The notes under the pieces were generated by a model. That model searched no databases and was not told where the DNA came from. It was given only the letters and a program-made list of their open reading frames with translations. Positions 23,156 through 35,751 of a stretch of DNA of 64,000 nucleotides are shown in pieces; position 1 is the stretch's first letter, and each line of letters starts with the position of its first letter. The translations under genes were made by a program, and so were the position numbers. Source of the stretch: Tenrec ecaudatus (Eukaryota > Chordata > Mammalia > Afrosoricida > Tenrecidae); assembly GCF_050624435.1 (NCBI RefSeq), contig NC_134535.1, positions 76,070,494 to 76,134,493 of the forward strand, given 5' to 3'.

Positions 23156-23847
23156 AGACATAAAAATATATTTATGATAATTCCAAGTTTGTATAAATTA
23201 TCTCATATAATTTAATAGTTTAATATTATATGGAATATCATTTGGTTTTGCATAAAATTGATGATATAATGTTATTAATTACAATATTAAAAATGGACAC
23301 TATAATACAAAAATTCAAGATATAACTGTAATTTTTGTTAAAATGCTGAACAGCATAGAAAAAGGCATGATATAAAAATAATTTAGAAAAGAAAGACAGC
23401 TTAATTTCTAAAACTTTAGAAAAATAAATTAAAAGCACACAAAATGGATCAATTTTCACAAAATAGTATTTGGGACATATAACTGAAAGTAAATATAAAA
23501 ATTTTATCAACAAAAAGATGTCAGATAATCAGATTAAATGGAAATTTAGATAAATAATCCAATCTATTACCTTTGGGTTCCTAGTAAAATCAAATGGTGG
23601 AGGGGCAAGGTGTTGAATCATGGGTTTCAGGGACATGTGCTTTAATGTCCACATATTATGAGTGATTAAGCTTCAGAATTCATCACAGCACATGACATTT
23701 ACAGAGTAGCATAAAATCAAATCTTTAAAAGTGTGATTAAAAAAAAAAGTCACTGATTCTCATAAGAGGTGAAAATTTAGTTTCAGATATATTCCATAAC
23801 TCTTTGGACTGAGTTATATAAAAATTGAAAACTAAACATGCATTATT
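23156..23847. other. AT-rich intergenic sequence
   Basis: Very AT-rich; nothing recognised. Confidence 0.35.
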
Positions 23848-23972
23848 GAATAGTTAATTCTGACACATAGCAGCTCTGTAGGACAGGGTATGATTTCCCC
23901 ATGGAATCCAAGGCTGAAATCTCCACAGAAGCAGCCTGCCACATTTTCCCCTGAAGGGCAGCTGATGAATCA
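23848..23972 (-). mobile_element. AfroSINE fragment
   Basis: Antisense SINE tail and body: TTCTGACACATAGCAGCTC, TAGGACAGGGTATGATTTCC, GAAGCAGCCTGCCAC. Old and truncated. Confidence 0.55.
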
Positions 23973-23989
23973 GAAGTAAATAAATACAT

Positions 23990-25073
23990 GAACTAACCAA
24001 TTCCTACTTACAGGGTCCCTAATGTGGACATTTTTTGGTCGCTTCAGTGCCATGATACCTCCCTGAGAAGGCTCTGAAAAGATAAGCTCCACCCAGTGCC
24101 TTGAGGAATCAGTATCCTAAAAGACTTGCTGAAATTGCTGTTGGTAGATGAAGGAACAAAAGGAGTATTTTGCCTTTTTGAATTTTGAACTGTAGATTTG
24201 CTCTTGAAGCTGGAAAAATCTGGAGCTATGAAGAAATTCTCCTTTCTAGGACTAACTGTTAAAGAGAGCCCGAGGGCAGCCTGAAATGATCGTTAGGTGA
24301 CCACCTGGATCCACATGTGAGTGTAAGTGGGAGAAACTGGTTGAGTCTGAACAATGACTCCCATGGACCTGTTCTACAGAAACATGGGGTGAAGATGAGA
24401 GCAGGGTGGTTGGTGTGAAGTTAAAGAGTTGTGTGGAACCTGAGCCAATCGCATGACGTAGTCCAAGGGGCTAGGGTAGTTGAGAATTTGTGAAGGGCCC
24501 CATGGTCGAAAAACAAGGTGCCCAGTGGGCTTCCTGATGAGGCTAAGTGAGGCAGCATACATTGATTTGACCAGAATCAGACCAGATGAAGATAAGATTT
24601 TTGAGCCTAAATTGGTGCACATTGCTGCTGAATTTATGGATGGCCTGGTTAATTCGACTTTGCTTACGGAGGTGAAATCATAAGGTTCCAACTGGAATGA
24701 AGATTCTTCACAACAAGACATGTTTGTCTCCTCAGAGCACTGGGTATTATAAATGGGCAGTATAGAAATTGGATACCCAAAATTGAGGCATGGGGGGATA
24801 AAGTGGCGGTTTACAAACTTTCATGGGTTGGGGAATATGTTAATGGGATTATAGGATTATAGAATTGTTGTTCCCACAACTTCAATGGTTAGGCATTGAC
24901 TATTTTTTGTTTTGTTCACTGATGGAATATTTCAATGAAGGTGGCACATACTGAGTTATATACATTTTAGTTTTATCCTGTTTGGCATAAATATGATCCT
25001 ACTATTGTCTTTGTTTAAAAACTATGTATGGCTAAAGAGTTGTGTAAAGGTGCCAAGTTGACAAAGGTTGGTC
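23990..25073. other. Unassigned 1.1 kb segment beside LTR-like repeat
   Basis: Less AT-rich than its surroundings, with no recognised protein. It directly abuts the family X repeat at 25074, so it may be the internal part of an old LTR retroelement whose 3' LTR is 25074-25474. That is an inference from position only. Short open frames on both strands have no family resemblance I can name. Confidence 0.3.
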
Positions 25074-25474
25074 TGTGGTAGTTACATAAATTTGTATCAA
25101 CATAAAGATATGAAAGTGTAAGGGTGGTATCCAGGTCACAGTCTGATGGTGCCTAACTGTGGATGTGACCTTTTCATAACGAGACCTCAGTACTCTCTGC
25201 TTTTACCTTCATGCCAACAAATTTCATTGAGCCATTGGATCCACAAGACTTCAAGCACCAGGCTGCATCTTCCTTCCTTTTTCATAGTTGTTATGGCTTT
25301 GTGTATCTTAAAGAGGGACTTATGGACTAGAAACAGACTATGGTCTAGTATCGGATATATGGACTTGAGTTTGAGCTGTTTTCTTGATATATAATGACTA
25401 CTGAATATAAATTCTTCTGTATGCTTCTATGAGTGTCACTGGATTTGTTTTGCTAGTCAACCTGGCCTAACACA
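25074..25474 (+). mobile_element. LTR-like repeat, family X
   Basis: Fossil. Starts TGTGGTAGTTACATAA and ends CAACCTGGCCTAACACA, the TG...CA form of LTRs. It has no matching short duplication on its two sides, which would fit a 3' LTR still joined to internal sequence on its left. Confidence 0.6.
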
Positions 25475-25600
25475 CCCCGCATAGTAAACCATATGATAGC
25501 TCTTTCCATAAAGTCAGTCCCAATCTATTTCAGCTTACCAATGCCCAACGTATTAATTTCATGCTTTCAATTTAATTTTTAATGATTTATAATTTACTTA

Positions 25601-28600
25601 GTTTTAAAAAGATCATTTTATTGAGACTTTTATAGCTCTTACAATTTTATCAAGCAAACTTGTACATGTTTCCATCATTATTTTCTAAACATTTACATTC
25701 TATTTGAGGCTATAGTATCAGTTCCTTTTTTTACCTTCCTTCCCTGCTCCCATCCTTGTGACCCCTTGATAAATTGTTAATTATTATTTTAGCATCTTAC
25801 ACCAACTAATGTCTCCCTTCCCCTGCAGTTTCTCCCCCCTTCTCTCTCAACCTTCCCCCTACCTTCCAAGTATTACTACTCTGATTACTGTTCTATCTGA
25901 GGGGTTTATCTGACTTGGATTCCATGTGTCCTGAGCACTTCTATACCTGTGTATGTACTCCAGCCTAGCCCGAAATGAAAGGCAGGCCTGGGGGCATGTT
26001 AGGGTGGTAAGAGAGCCTCAAGGAACCAGAGGAATAGTGTGTGTTTCATCAGTGCTCTACTTCACCCTGGTTGACGCATCCCTTCTTTGTGTCCTTTCTG
26101 TGTCCCACTGTCTCTATATGGTTTCTTCTCTGGCCCACCGCATTCTCAACTGTATGTTTTGTTTGTTTGCTTTGGATCTTCTGATGCCTGTTTCCTGATC
26201 CTTTTGACTGGTGTCCTTCTTCCGTGTGGGCTTGTTGCTTCTCTGCTAGAGGGTTGCTTGTTTAACTTAAAACCCTTAAGGTCACACATGCTATGTCTTT
26301 TGATAGCCGGGAATCATCATTTTCCTTCACGACCTTTGCTTGTGCACCCATTTTGTCTTCTGCGATCGTGTAGAGAGGGTGAGCATCCAAAATGCCAGGT
26401 TGTTAGCACTAACTGTTCTTGCATTGTGGGAAGGCTTGAGCAGAGGCCCAAAGTCTGTCCACTTCCTCAGGCTATGTGCTATACATGCTATATAGCTTAA
26501 ATGCGATATAAATACATGTATGTAAGCCAATACATCTATTTGTATGGTTTAATATATTTACATAAGTGTACACTTACGTTTGTACCTCTATCCAGAATTT
26601 TGCTTCCTAGATTTTTTCTCTGTTCACTTTTAATTTCCTCCTTTCCCACCATCACCTTCAGCCTTCTACTGCCTTCAATAATTCCTCTCAGCTTGATTGT
26701 TTTGCTCCAACACCCCAGGAGCTCTATGTCCTCCTCGTTGTTGATTTTAATCCCCTAGTTGTTCCCCTGTCTCTATGGCATTGTTTGCCCACCACTCCCC
26801 TCTCCCCTTAAGTCCCTCTGGAACCTTTGGTCCTGTTGCTTTCTCCTCAGACTTGGTTCCCATGCCTACCTTATATTGGTAGCAATATCTTAGACAATAC
26901 AAAAAGAACACAAAAGTTGGATAAAAAGAAAAAATGATTTATTATATCAAATCTACACATGCATATATGTATATATGCATTATAACTAGCAACGTCCCTC
27001 CCCAAAAATGGATAGGTGATTCCTGGTCTGGCCATTGACCATTCTGACCGTCTCCCCACTGGTCCTGGGGGTTCCAGGAACTTCCCCTCCTATGCCAAAG
27101 TCTATTTTGGGTGCTCATCAGGGGCTGGGGGCTTCAGACTGGATTCACTCCCCGTGTGTTCCCAGTATTGTCCTCTGTCATGGTATGCTCCAGTGAGGGG
27201 ACATGATGTCTTGAGCGGTTGTCAGCATAACAGTCCTCTCTGTGCCTTAGCAGCCCTCTGCAGTGACGTTGACCTCTAGGCTTAATGTGCCTATATGGGG
27301 TCTAGGCCGCAACTCTCTTTTTTCCTTCTTGGCTTGCTTCTGTGGCAGCACGGCAGGTCGACGCCTTTCCTCAACTTGTAGGTTTAGTGTTATCCTCTGT
27401 AGCACACATTTCTAGGATGGGGTCAGTTTGGCTCTGACTGGGGCTGACCCCATAGCCCACTCTGTTCATGTGTTGCTCCATGTCATTATGTTGCCCTTAA
27501 GGTTTGGTGCACCATGGTGGAGTTTGCATGCTCACTCTCAGTTCTTTGAAGACATAACCAATACTTCCCTCATACCCCCTGCTACCCCAGTGCCATCATC
27601 TCCCCCAACTTTCCCTCTCCCTTTTTCCTCCCCTTCTTTATGTTGGAATAACACATACATCCTTGGGTTTGGCCTGTGCCCCACCAGCATGCCTGTACCT
27701 CAACCCTTATAGTGTGAGATGAGTGGCTTTTTTTCTATACTTACGATGGTTATCATACTTACCTCAGTGGACTCATGTTGTACTTACCCTTTTGTGATTG
27801 GCTAACTTCACTTAGCATAATATCCTCCAACTCTCCCCATGAGGCGATGTGCTTCATGCAATCATCTGTGTTTTTTCAGGATGTGTAGTACTTCATTGTG
27901 TGTATGTGTAAGAGTTTCCCAATCCACTCATCTGCCAATGGAAATTTAGGTTCTTTCTAATATTTTGGGATTGTGAATTGTGCTGCAATAATCTTACCTC
28001 TTCTGGATATATGCCCTGTAGAGGGATAGATGGGTCATAAGGTAGTTCAATTTTTATTTGCTTTAAACATCTCCAGATCACTTGCCACAGAGTCTGTATG
28101 TATCCAAATGACCACCAGCAGTGGAGGAGAGTTCCTAATCTCACCACATCCCCTCCAACATTTGTTGCTTTCTGATTTTCTGATTTGGGTTATCCTCAAG
28201 AGTGTTATATGGTATCTCATGGTTGTTTTAATTTGAATTTCTCTGAGGCCTAAGGATAAGGAGCATTTTCTCATGTGTTTATTGACCCTTTGAGTCTCCT
28301 CCCTAGTCAAACTTATTTTCAGGTCTTTTGGCCACTTCCTCAGGGGGTTAACTGTTTCCCTCTTTTTGAAGGCTAGGAGGGTATTGTAGATAAGCCCTTT
28401 GCCTATTGTGTCATTACTAATAATCTTCTCCCAGTCTGTGAGTTCTGCTATTACTCTCTTGGTGAAGACTTTTGACACACATAAATGTTTTATCATTAGT
28501 GTATTCTACTTGTTGATTTCAGATTCACCTGTGTGTGTGTGTATACCCTTACCTTTTGTAGTTAGCCTATATAATCCCTGAGCCAAGGTTTTTAGTTTTG

Positions 28601-30143
28601 TCCCAATTCCTTCATTGATGGTCCTGATAGTTTGTGTTTTTACTGCTAGGTAGGTGATCCACCTTGAGTTTGTTCTAGGGCATTGGATAAGGTAAGGACC
28701 TGTTTTATTTTTCTACAGGTGGATATGCATTGTTTCCAGCACCACTTGTTAAAGTAGGCATCTAAATCCAACTTAATGCTTTATGAGCCCTTGTCGAAGA
28801 TCCATTGTCTATATGCTGATGGTTTTATTTTCGGGCTTTCTGTACTTTTCCATTGGTCTGAGGATCTGTCATTATTCCAGTACCATGCTGTTTTGACCAC
28901 TGTGGTTGTGGAGTGGGTGCAAAAGTCAGGTTAGGTGAGCCCTCTGATTTTGTCCTTCTTCTTGATGAGTTCTCTTCTAATTCTGGGCTTCTTCTTTCTC
29001 CATATGAAATTGTTGATCAATTTTCCAAATCTTTGAAGTAGGTTGTTGGTATTTGAATCAGTATAGAGTTAAACTTATATATTGCTTTGGGTAAGATGGA
29101 TATCTTTACTATTTGGAGTCTTCCGATCCAGAAACATGAAATATTCTTCCATATGTGGAGTTCGCTTTTGGTTTCCTGTCATAGGTCCTGTAGTTTTCCT
29201 TGTATAAGTCTTTTTTTGTGCTAAATATATTCCTATTTTCATCTGTTCTTGTCTATTGTGAAGGGTACTGCCTTCTTGATCTCCTCCTCCATGGTCTTGT
29301 CCAATGTATATAGCAAACCAATAGAATTCTGTTTGTTGATCTTGTATCGTGCCACTCTTTCATATTCCTCTATTGCTGCAAGTACTCCTGTTGTGGAACT
29401 TTTGGAGTTTTCAATGTATGGATCCATGTAGTCTGCAGATAGTGATAGTTTCACCTCCTTCTCTCCCACGTGGATATTTTTAATGTCCTTTGCTGCCTTA
29501 AGTTGTTAGCTAGAACCCCCAGTATGATGTTGAATATAAGTGGGTACAAGGGTCATCTTTGTCTAGTTCTCTTTTTCAGTGGGATTTTTTGGGGTCTTTT
29601 CTTCATTAACTATGAGGTTGACTGTTGACTTTTCATAGATATATTTACTTGAGGAATTTTTCTTCCATTCCTATATTCTTGAGTGTCTTAATTAGGAATG
29701 GGTGTTGGATGTTGTCAAATGCTTTTTCTGCATCTATTGATATTATCATGCAATGCTTATCCTTTATCAATGTGGTAAATAAGGTTTATGGATTTTTGGA
29801 TGGTGAACAATCCCTTCTTCCATAGAAAGAATCATACATTATCATGATGGATGTTTTATATACTTTTGTAATCTATTGGCCAATATTTTGTTAGGGATTT
29901 TTTGTTTATGTTCATTAGATATATCGGTCTGTAGTTCTCTATTTCTGTGGGATCCTTGCACTTTTTGGATATAAAAGTTATACTGGTTTTGCAGAATGAG
30001 ATTGGGCTCTTGCTCTCTTTTTATTTGCTCTGGAATAATTTGTGGAGGATCAGTGTCAGCTCTTTTCTTTATGCTTGGTAGAATCTCTCCTTGGAAGCCA
30101 TCTGGACTGGGAGCTTTTTTCCATTGGTAGTTTCTTTATAAAT
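25601..30143 (-). mobile_element. L1 LINE, older copy with ORF2 (4.5 kb)
   Basis: Minus strand. 25601-27740 is a diverged 3' UTR with a single ~270-bp module (about 26200-26370). 27745-30143 is ORF2 in antisense, from the C-terminus up to the start of the reverse-transcriptase domain. The RT active-site region near 29420 translates as SADYMDPYIE where the family has FADDM, so a catalytic aspartate is replaced. The frame is broken many times and the 5' half is missing. It ends at a short CA run, where a second L1 begins in the opposite direction. Confidence 0.85.
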
Positions 30144-30147
30144 AAAT

Positions 30148-30164
30148 ACACACACACACACAAC
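30148..30164. repeat. Short (CA)n run at L1-L1 junction
   Basis: About eight CA units between two head-to-head L1 fragments. Confidence 0.8.
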
Positions 30165-30276
30165 CAGATACAGGAGAGTGAAAATATGAAAACTATGGAA
30201 AAAATTAATGCTACTAAAAGTTGTTTTTTGAAAAGATTAACAGAATTGATAGACCACTGGAAAACCTAACCAAAGA

Positions 30277-30289
30277 AAGGAAGAACCAA
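30277..30289. repeat. 13-bp flanking duplication, left copy
   Basis: AAGGAAGAACCAA, matched by AAGGAAGGACCAA at 30651-30663 (one difference). Flanks the family X piece. Confidence 0.75.
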
Positions 30290-30650
30290 GGAGACACTCT
30301 CGCTCTCTCTGTGAGAACTCCCTGAGAGATGCTCTACTAACAAGACACATGGATCCATGCTGATGGCAGCGAGCACCCTGGACCTGGAGGAGCCACATGG
30401 AGACCAATGCCAGCACTGAGATGCTTCCACCATCAGTGGATCCACAAGACTTTCCACTCATTAGCATGTGGTCTTCCTGCATTTGGTGTCATTGCATGTA
30501 TTTCGTGAGTCTCACGAGGACTTTATAGATTGGTACTGGACATATGGCCTAATATCAGACTTATGGACTTGATCTGGACTAGGTTGGGACATTTTCTCAA
30601 TATTCAATTGCACTTGGATATAATACTCTTTCTTATACACACACACACGT
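30290..30650 (+). mobile_element. Partial family X repeat inserted in L1 ORF2
   Basis: Fossil LTR-like sequence sharing GGATCCACAAGACTTTCCAC, TATGGACTTGATCTGGACT and CTTTCTTATACAC with 37838-38299. It lacks both family termini and ends in a short ACACAC tail. It is bounded by 13-bp duplications, longer than LTR integration makes, so LINE-mediated retroposition of a partial transcript is possible. Confidence 0.6.
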
Positions 30651-30663
30651 AAGGAAGGACCAA
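30651..30663. repeat. 13-bp flanking duplication, right copy
   Basis: Partner of 30277-30289; L1 ORF2 sequence resumes here. Confidence 0.75.
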
Positions 30664-33385
30664 ATTTCAATAGTAAGGATGAGGGATGAAAGAAGGGACA
30701 TTACAATAGACCCCAATGAAAACAAAAGGATAATTACACAGTATTACAAAGGACTGTACTCCAATGAATTAAACAACTTGGAAGACACTGACCAATTCTT
30801 AGAAAAACAATCCCTCCCTAGTCTATCCCCAATGGACATCAAGAACCTCAGCAGACCCATATCAAGGGACTACCAACAAAAAAATCCCCTGGACCAGATG
30901 AGTTCACAGGAGAATTCTACCAAGCATTTAGGGAAGAACAGACACTAATCCTACACAAACTCTTCCAGAACATAGAAAAAGACAACAAACTCCCAAACTC
31001 CTTCTATGAAGTGAGTATAACTCTGATACCGAAACTGGGTAAGGATCCTACAATAATTGAAAACTACAGACCAATATCCCTAGTGAACATGGATGCAAAA
31101 ATCCTTAACAAAATACTGACCAATAGAATCCAAAGTACACAAAACAAATAATTCACCATGACCAAGTGGTTTTCATACCAGGGATGCAGGGATGGTTCAA
31201 CATACGAAAGACCATTAGTATCATTTGCCACATTGACATGAAAACCTATAAGAACCACATGATAATATCGATAGATGTGGAAAAAGCATTTGACAACATT
31301 CACACAAATTCCTGTTTAAGACACTCAAGAAGATAGGAATGGAAGGAAAATTCCTCAAGGCATACAAGCTATATATGAAAAACCAACAGCCAAAGTGGTA
31401 GTCAAAGGAGAAAAGGCAAACACAATCCCCTTGAAAAAGGGGACCAGACAAGGATGCCAGATATCGTACTTGAAGTTTTAGCTAATAGCATAAGGCAAAA
31501 AAAGACATCAAAGGTGAAGGAAGAGGTGAAAATATCCTTTCACAGATGATATGATTTTATATATAGAAAATCCCAAAAGCTCCGCAAAGGGAGTACTGGA
31601 AGCAATAGAGGAATATGGCAGAGTGGCAGGATACAAGATCAACAAACAGACGTCTATCAAACTGCTATACACATCAGACAAGATCACAGCAGAGGAGATA
31701 AAAAAAGGTGATAACCTTAATAAGAGCCAAGCACAAATTGTAATATCTAGGAATATGACTGACTAATAAAACCAAAAGATTTGTACAAGGAAAACTACAG
31801 AACACTATTAAAAGAAACCAAGAGTGACCTCAACAAATGGAACTATATCCCATGCGTGTGGATTGGAAGACTCAATATAGTAAAGATATCAGTTCTGTCC
31901 AAGGCACTACGTAAGTTTAATGCAATCCCAATAAAATTACATAATCTTTCTTCAAAGAAATGGAAAAACTGATTACCAACTTCATATGGAGAGGGAAGAA
32001 GCCCAGAATTAGCAAAGGACATAAGGGGGGGCGGGGGGGGCGAGGCCTTGCTTTACCTGACTTTAGCACATATTATACAGCCACAGTGGCCAAAACTGCA
32101 CTGTACTGGTATAATGACAGATATTTAGACCAATGAAAAAGTACTGAAAACTGATAAATAAAATCATCAGCATACAGACAACTGATCTTTGATAAATGGT
32201 CCTAAAAATATCAAATGGGAAGCAGATGCCCTCTTCAACAAGTGGTGCTAGGAAGAATGGACATCTACCTGCAGAAAAATGAAACACGACCCTTACCTCA
32301 CTCTATGCACAAGAATAAACTCAAGGTGGATCCACAGACCTCAACACAAAATCCCAAACTATTAGGGCCATCAGTGAATCGATTGGTACCAACCTGAGAA
32401 CTTTGGTTCAAGGAATACATAGGCTATCAGAAAAAGATAAGGACACAAATACAGATGAATCACAAATTGACAAGTGGGATATTCTGAAGATAAAACTCTT
32501 GCGTACATCAAAAGAATTCACCAACAGAGTAATAAGAGAGTCCAGGGACAGGGAAAACATCTTTAGCAATGACACATCAGACAAAGGCCTTATTACTAAA
32601 ATCTACAATACTTTGCAGGCTTACAATAAGAAAAAAACAAAACACAACAAAAAACTAACTGCTGACTAAGGAGGTGGGCAAAGGACCTGAACAGAAGTTT
32701 CACAGGGGCAGCAATCTGAATGGCCAATAAACATATGAGAAAATGTTCCTGATCATTAGCCATAAGAGAAATGCAAATTAAAACACCAATGATATGCTAC
32801 CTAAGACCCTCAATGATAGCCCAATTCAAAAAATCAGAAAGCAACAAGTGTTGGAGGGACTATGGTGAGATAGGAACTCTCATCTACTGCTGTCGGACCT
32901 GTAGGTATGTACAGCCACTATGGAAATCGATTTGGTGACAGCTAAAGCAGATGGAAATTAAGCTACCACATGACCCAGCAATCCCCCTACTGGGCATATA
33001 CCCAGAAGAGGCAAGAAACAAACCAAGGCCAGACATCTGTGCTCCAATGTTCATTGCAGCACAGTTCACAATTGCAAGGAGTTGGAAACAAACCAAATTT
33101 CCATCAACAGACAAATGGATTAGACTGTGGTGCATACATACAATGGAGTATTATGCATCCCTAAGAAGCAGTGATGAATGTATGAAGCACATCATGGGAA
33201 GAGCTGGAGGAAATTGTGCTAAGTGAAGTAAATCAAGCACAGAAAGGACAAGTACATCATGAGTCCTCTGAGGTAAGTTTAAAAATGCAAAAGGGGCATC
33301 GGAAAAATGCTACTGAATACAAACATTCCTTAGGTCTGGTTCAGGTAGTCTGGAAGGGGCCAGAACAAATCCAGGCATACATATG

Positions 33386-33390
33386 GTAGC
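33386..33390. repeat. 5-bp target duplication, left copy
   Basis: GTAGC, repeated at 33926-33930 around the family Y repeat. Confidence 0.75.
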
Positions 33391-33925
33391 TATGCTAGAC
33401 AGGTTTCTCAAGAAACAAAACTAGGATAATAATTATATATATATATCATAAGGAATAAACAGTTAATCTATAAAACAGTACAAATGGCTCAGTGCAACTC
33501 AGTTCCGTGAGACAGCTAATACATTGGCAGTCCTTCAGGTCTTGAGGGCCGCTGGATAGTTCTCTGTAGAGCAATTCAGGCTATCCGGCCACAGGCAGCA
33601 AACAACAAGACAGGTCACCAACAGTCAGCCAGATGACAGGGTCCGATAGTACCCAGCTCAAGAGATGTATACTCCAGTAGCGTGGTGAAGCATGTCTTGA
33701 AGGAACCTCAAATTGCAGTGACACAGTCCATGGGTTAGGTTTCCCACAGGTAGTGTAGCTTTCAAATTGAGGCACAGAACAAGCAAGGCAGCCCCACACT
33801 GCTCCAATCATCAAAGAGCAAGAGACAAAAAAGGCAAGGCTTGCTGAGCCATTTATCTCTCTGCCCTTCAATTAATCCCACATGTGTTCATTGGCCATGT
33901 TGGCACAATAAACCTACGTATCACA
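33391..33925 (-). mobile_element. LTR-like repeat, family Y (solo)
   Basis: Fossil solo LTR-like element of 535 bp inside an L1 3' UTR, with an exact 5-bp target duplication. In its own orientation it starts TGTGATACGTAGGTTTATTG and ends TTTCTTGAGAAACCTG followed by CTAGCATA. A second copy is at 55870-56501. It is younger than the L1 it interrupts. The ends and duplication length suit an endogenous retrovirus or MaLR-type LTR. Confidence 0.75.
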
Positions 33926-33930
33926 GTAGC
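33926..33930. repeat. 5-bp target duplication, right copy
   Basis: GTAGC; L1 3' UTR resumes after it. Confidence 0.75.
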
Positions 33931-35283
33931 CAACTGAAAAGGAGGGCAGGGGGCGGGGGAAGCAAAACAAAGAGAAAAAAGACATGCCTAGTGAGGGAAC
34001 AGAGCACTAACAAACCCAAGGGGAGGGTATTGTTTATATCTCCACAGGGAAAGAGGGACCAGACTTTAACTAGGTGCTCCAAGACATGAATGCAACATAC
34101 CGGAATGAAGCAGGGAACCTATAGAGAGGTCTGAAGGGCTAGCCCCAATCCCAACTGTGTGGACAGTGCCCCTTCCCCGCAGAAGAATTCCCTTCAGAGG
34201 ACAGCACTGAAGCTACAGCTCAGGGAGAGGGACATGTCTGATCAGAGCGCACAGGAGCAAATGAAGGGAGAAGAGAGAGTGGAACACATCCTGACCCACC
34301 AAGCCCTGAGGACGATATTTCCCCTCAGAGCAGCCAAAGCACAGAGAGGACCATAGGGCCGGTCTCACTTACACCACCTCACTCACTGACCCATAGCTCT
34401 ATGGGGGACAACATTGGAGACAGTTCGGGAATTGTGCCTGATCTGACCCCACCATACTGAGGTGAAATGGGCCAGGGCGTGGCACCACATCAGACTCGAC
34501 TGGAAAACACTCCTAATGGCCAAAAAACAGACCTTGAACTATTTACAGGCTTTTTTTTGGTCGTTGTTTTGTTTCTTTTGTTGCTTTGTTTTACTGTCTT
34601 GTTTTTTTGTGCACATCAATATCTCTGCAGGTCTATCTAGATAAGATAGGTGGAATAAACAATCTGGAGGCGAACAAAATGGGACCAATAGTTCTGGGAG
34701 GACATGGGAGAGGCAGAGGTGGGGGAAAGGAAGTCGGTGTTAGCAAACCCAGGGACAAGGGAACAATAAGTAATCCAGAATTGATGGCAACGAGGGTGTA
34801 GGAGGCCTGGTAGGGTTTGGTAAAGGGCAATGTAACTGAGAGGAATTACTGTTACTCCAATGAAGGCTGAACATGTTAGTGGGACAGGAGGAGAGTAACA
34901 GGATATAGAAATAGGAGGCAAAGGGCATTGATAGAGGTATAAATACAGACATGTACACATGTAATTATATTTATGTATGATAATGGGGAGATAGAACTAT
35001 GTGCATATATTTATAGGTTTAGTATTAAGGTAGACATTGGGCCTCTACTCAAGTACTTCCTCAATGCAAGAACACTTTGTTCTATTAAACTGGCATCCTT
35101 CCCAACACGATGCTCACCTTCCCAACACGGTCACTGAATACAAAGCAGGTGCATAAACAAATGTGGTGAAGAAAGCTGATGGCATCTGACTATCAAAAGA
35201 TATAGCATCTGGGTCTTAAAGGCTTGAAGATAAACAAGTGGTCTTCTAGCTGAGAGGCAACAAAACACACATGGAAGAAGCCT

Positions 35284-35745
35284 CACATTACCAGATCTCA
35301 ACACCTGCCACACAGTCAGAGTAGTCAAAACAGCTGGCACTGGTACAGTGATAGATATATAGATCAGTGGAACAGATAGAAAATCCAGAAATAAATGAAT
35401 TCACCTACAGGCAACTGATTTTCAACAAAGGACCCAAAAACATTACATTGAAAAGGAACAGCCTCTTCACAAAACGGTGCTGGAAAAAATTGGGTATCCA
35501 TTTGCAAAAGAATGCAACAACACCTATGTCTTGCCCAATGCAAAAATGAATTCAAGATCAATCAGAAACACAAATGTAGACCCTAGAGCTTTAAAGATCA
35601 TCAATGAGAAAACTGGGACAAATTTAAAGGCCCTATTGCAGGACATTCACATACTAACAAATATAATCAAGGAAGCACACATGATAGAAGACAAGCAGAT
35701 GACTGGGACCTACTAAACATAAACACTTATGTACATCAAACCAAA
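35284..35745 (+). mobile_element. Older L1 ORF2 fragment
   Basis: Begins CCTCACATTACCAGATCTC and continues TCAACAAAGGACCCAAAAAC, TGGAAAAAATTGGGTATCC and GATCATCAATGAGAAAACTG. This is a C-terminal ORF2 segment of a different, more standard mammalian L1 subfamily than the neighbouring copy. Same strand as its neighbour. Confidence 0.75.
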
Positions 35746-35751
35746 ACACCA

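Larger units (their letters stand above)
30165..35283 (+). mobile_element. L1 LINE with most of ORF2 and partial 3' UTR
   Basis: Sense L1, about 4.2 kb once two insertions (30290-30663 and 33391-33930) are set aside. ORF2 runs from the endonuclease-RT linker (TTTGAAAAGATTAACAGAATTG near 30226) to about 33265. The RT box near 31545 reads FTDDMILYIENP instead of FADDM. The C-terminal [19 protein letters not shown] region is at about 32980-33040. The frame is interrupted repeatedly. The 3' UTR runs from 33266, enters the ~270-bp module near 35150 and stops abruptly at 35283 without its polyA end, where an unrelated, older L1 ORF2 piece begins. Confidence 0.87.

Noticed and set aside
24374-24721. 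115-codon frame in the unassigned block at 24 kb
   Set aside because: No domain, no conserved composition, and an equally open frame on the other strand. Kept only as an unassigned region.
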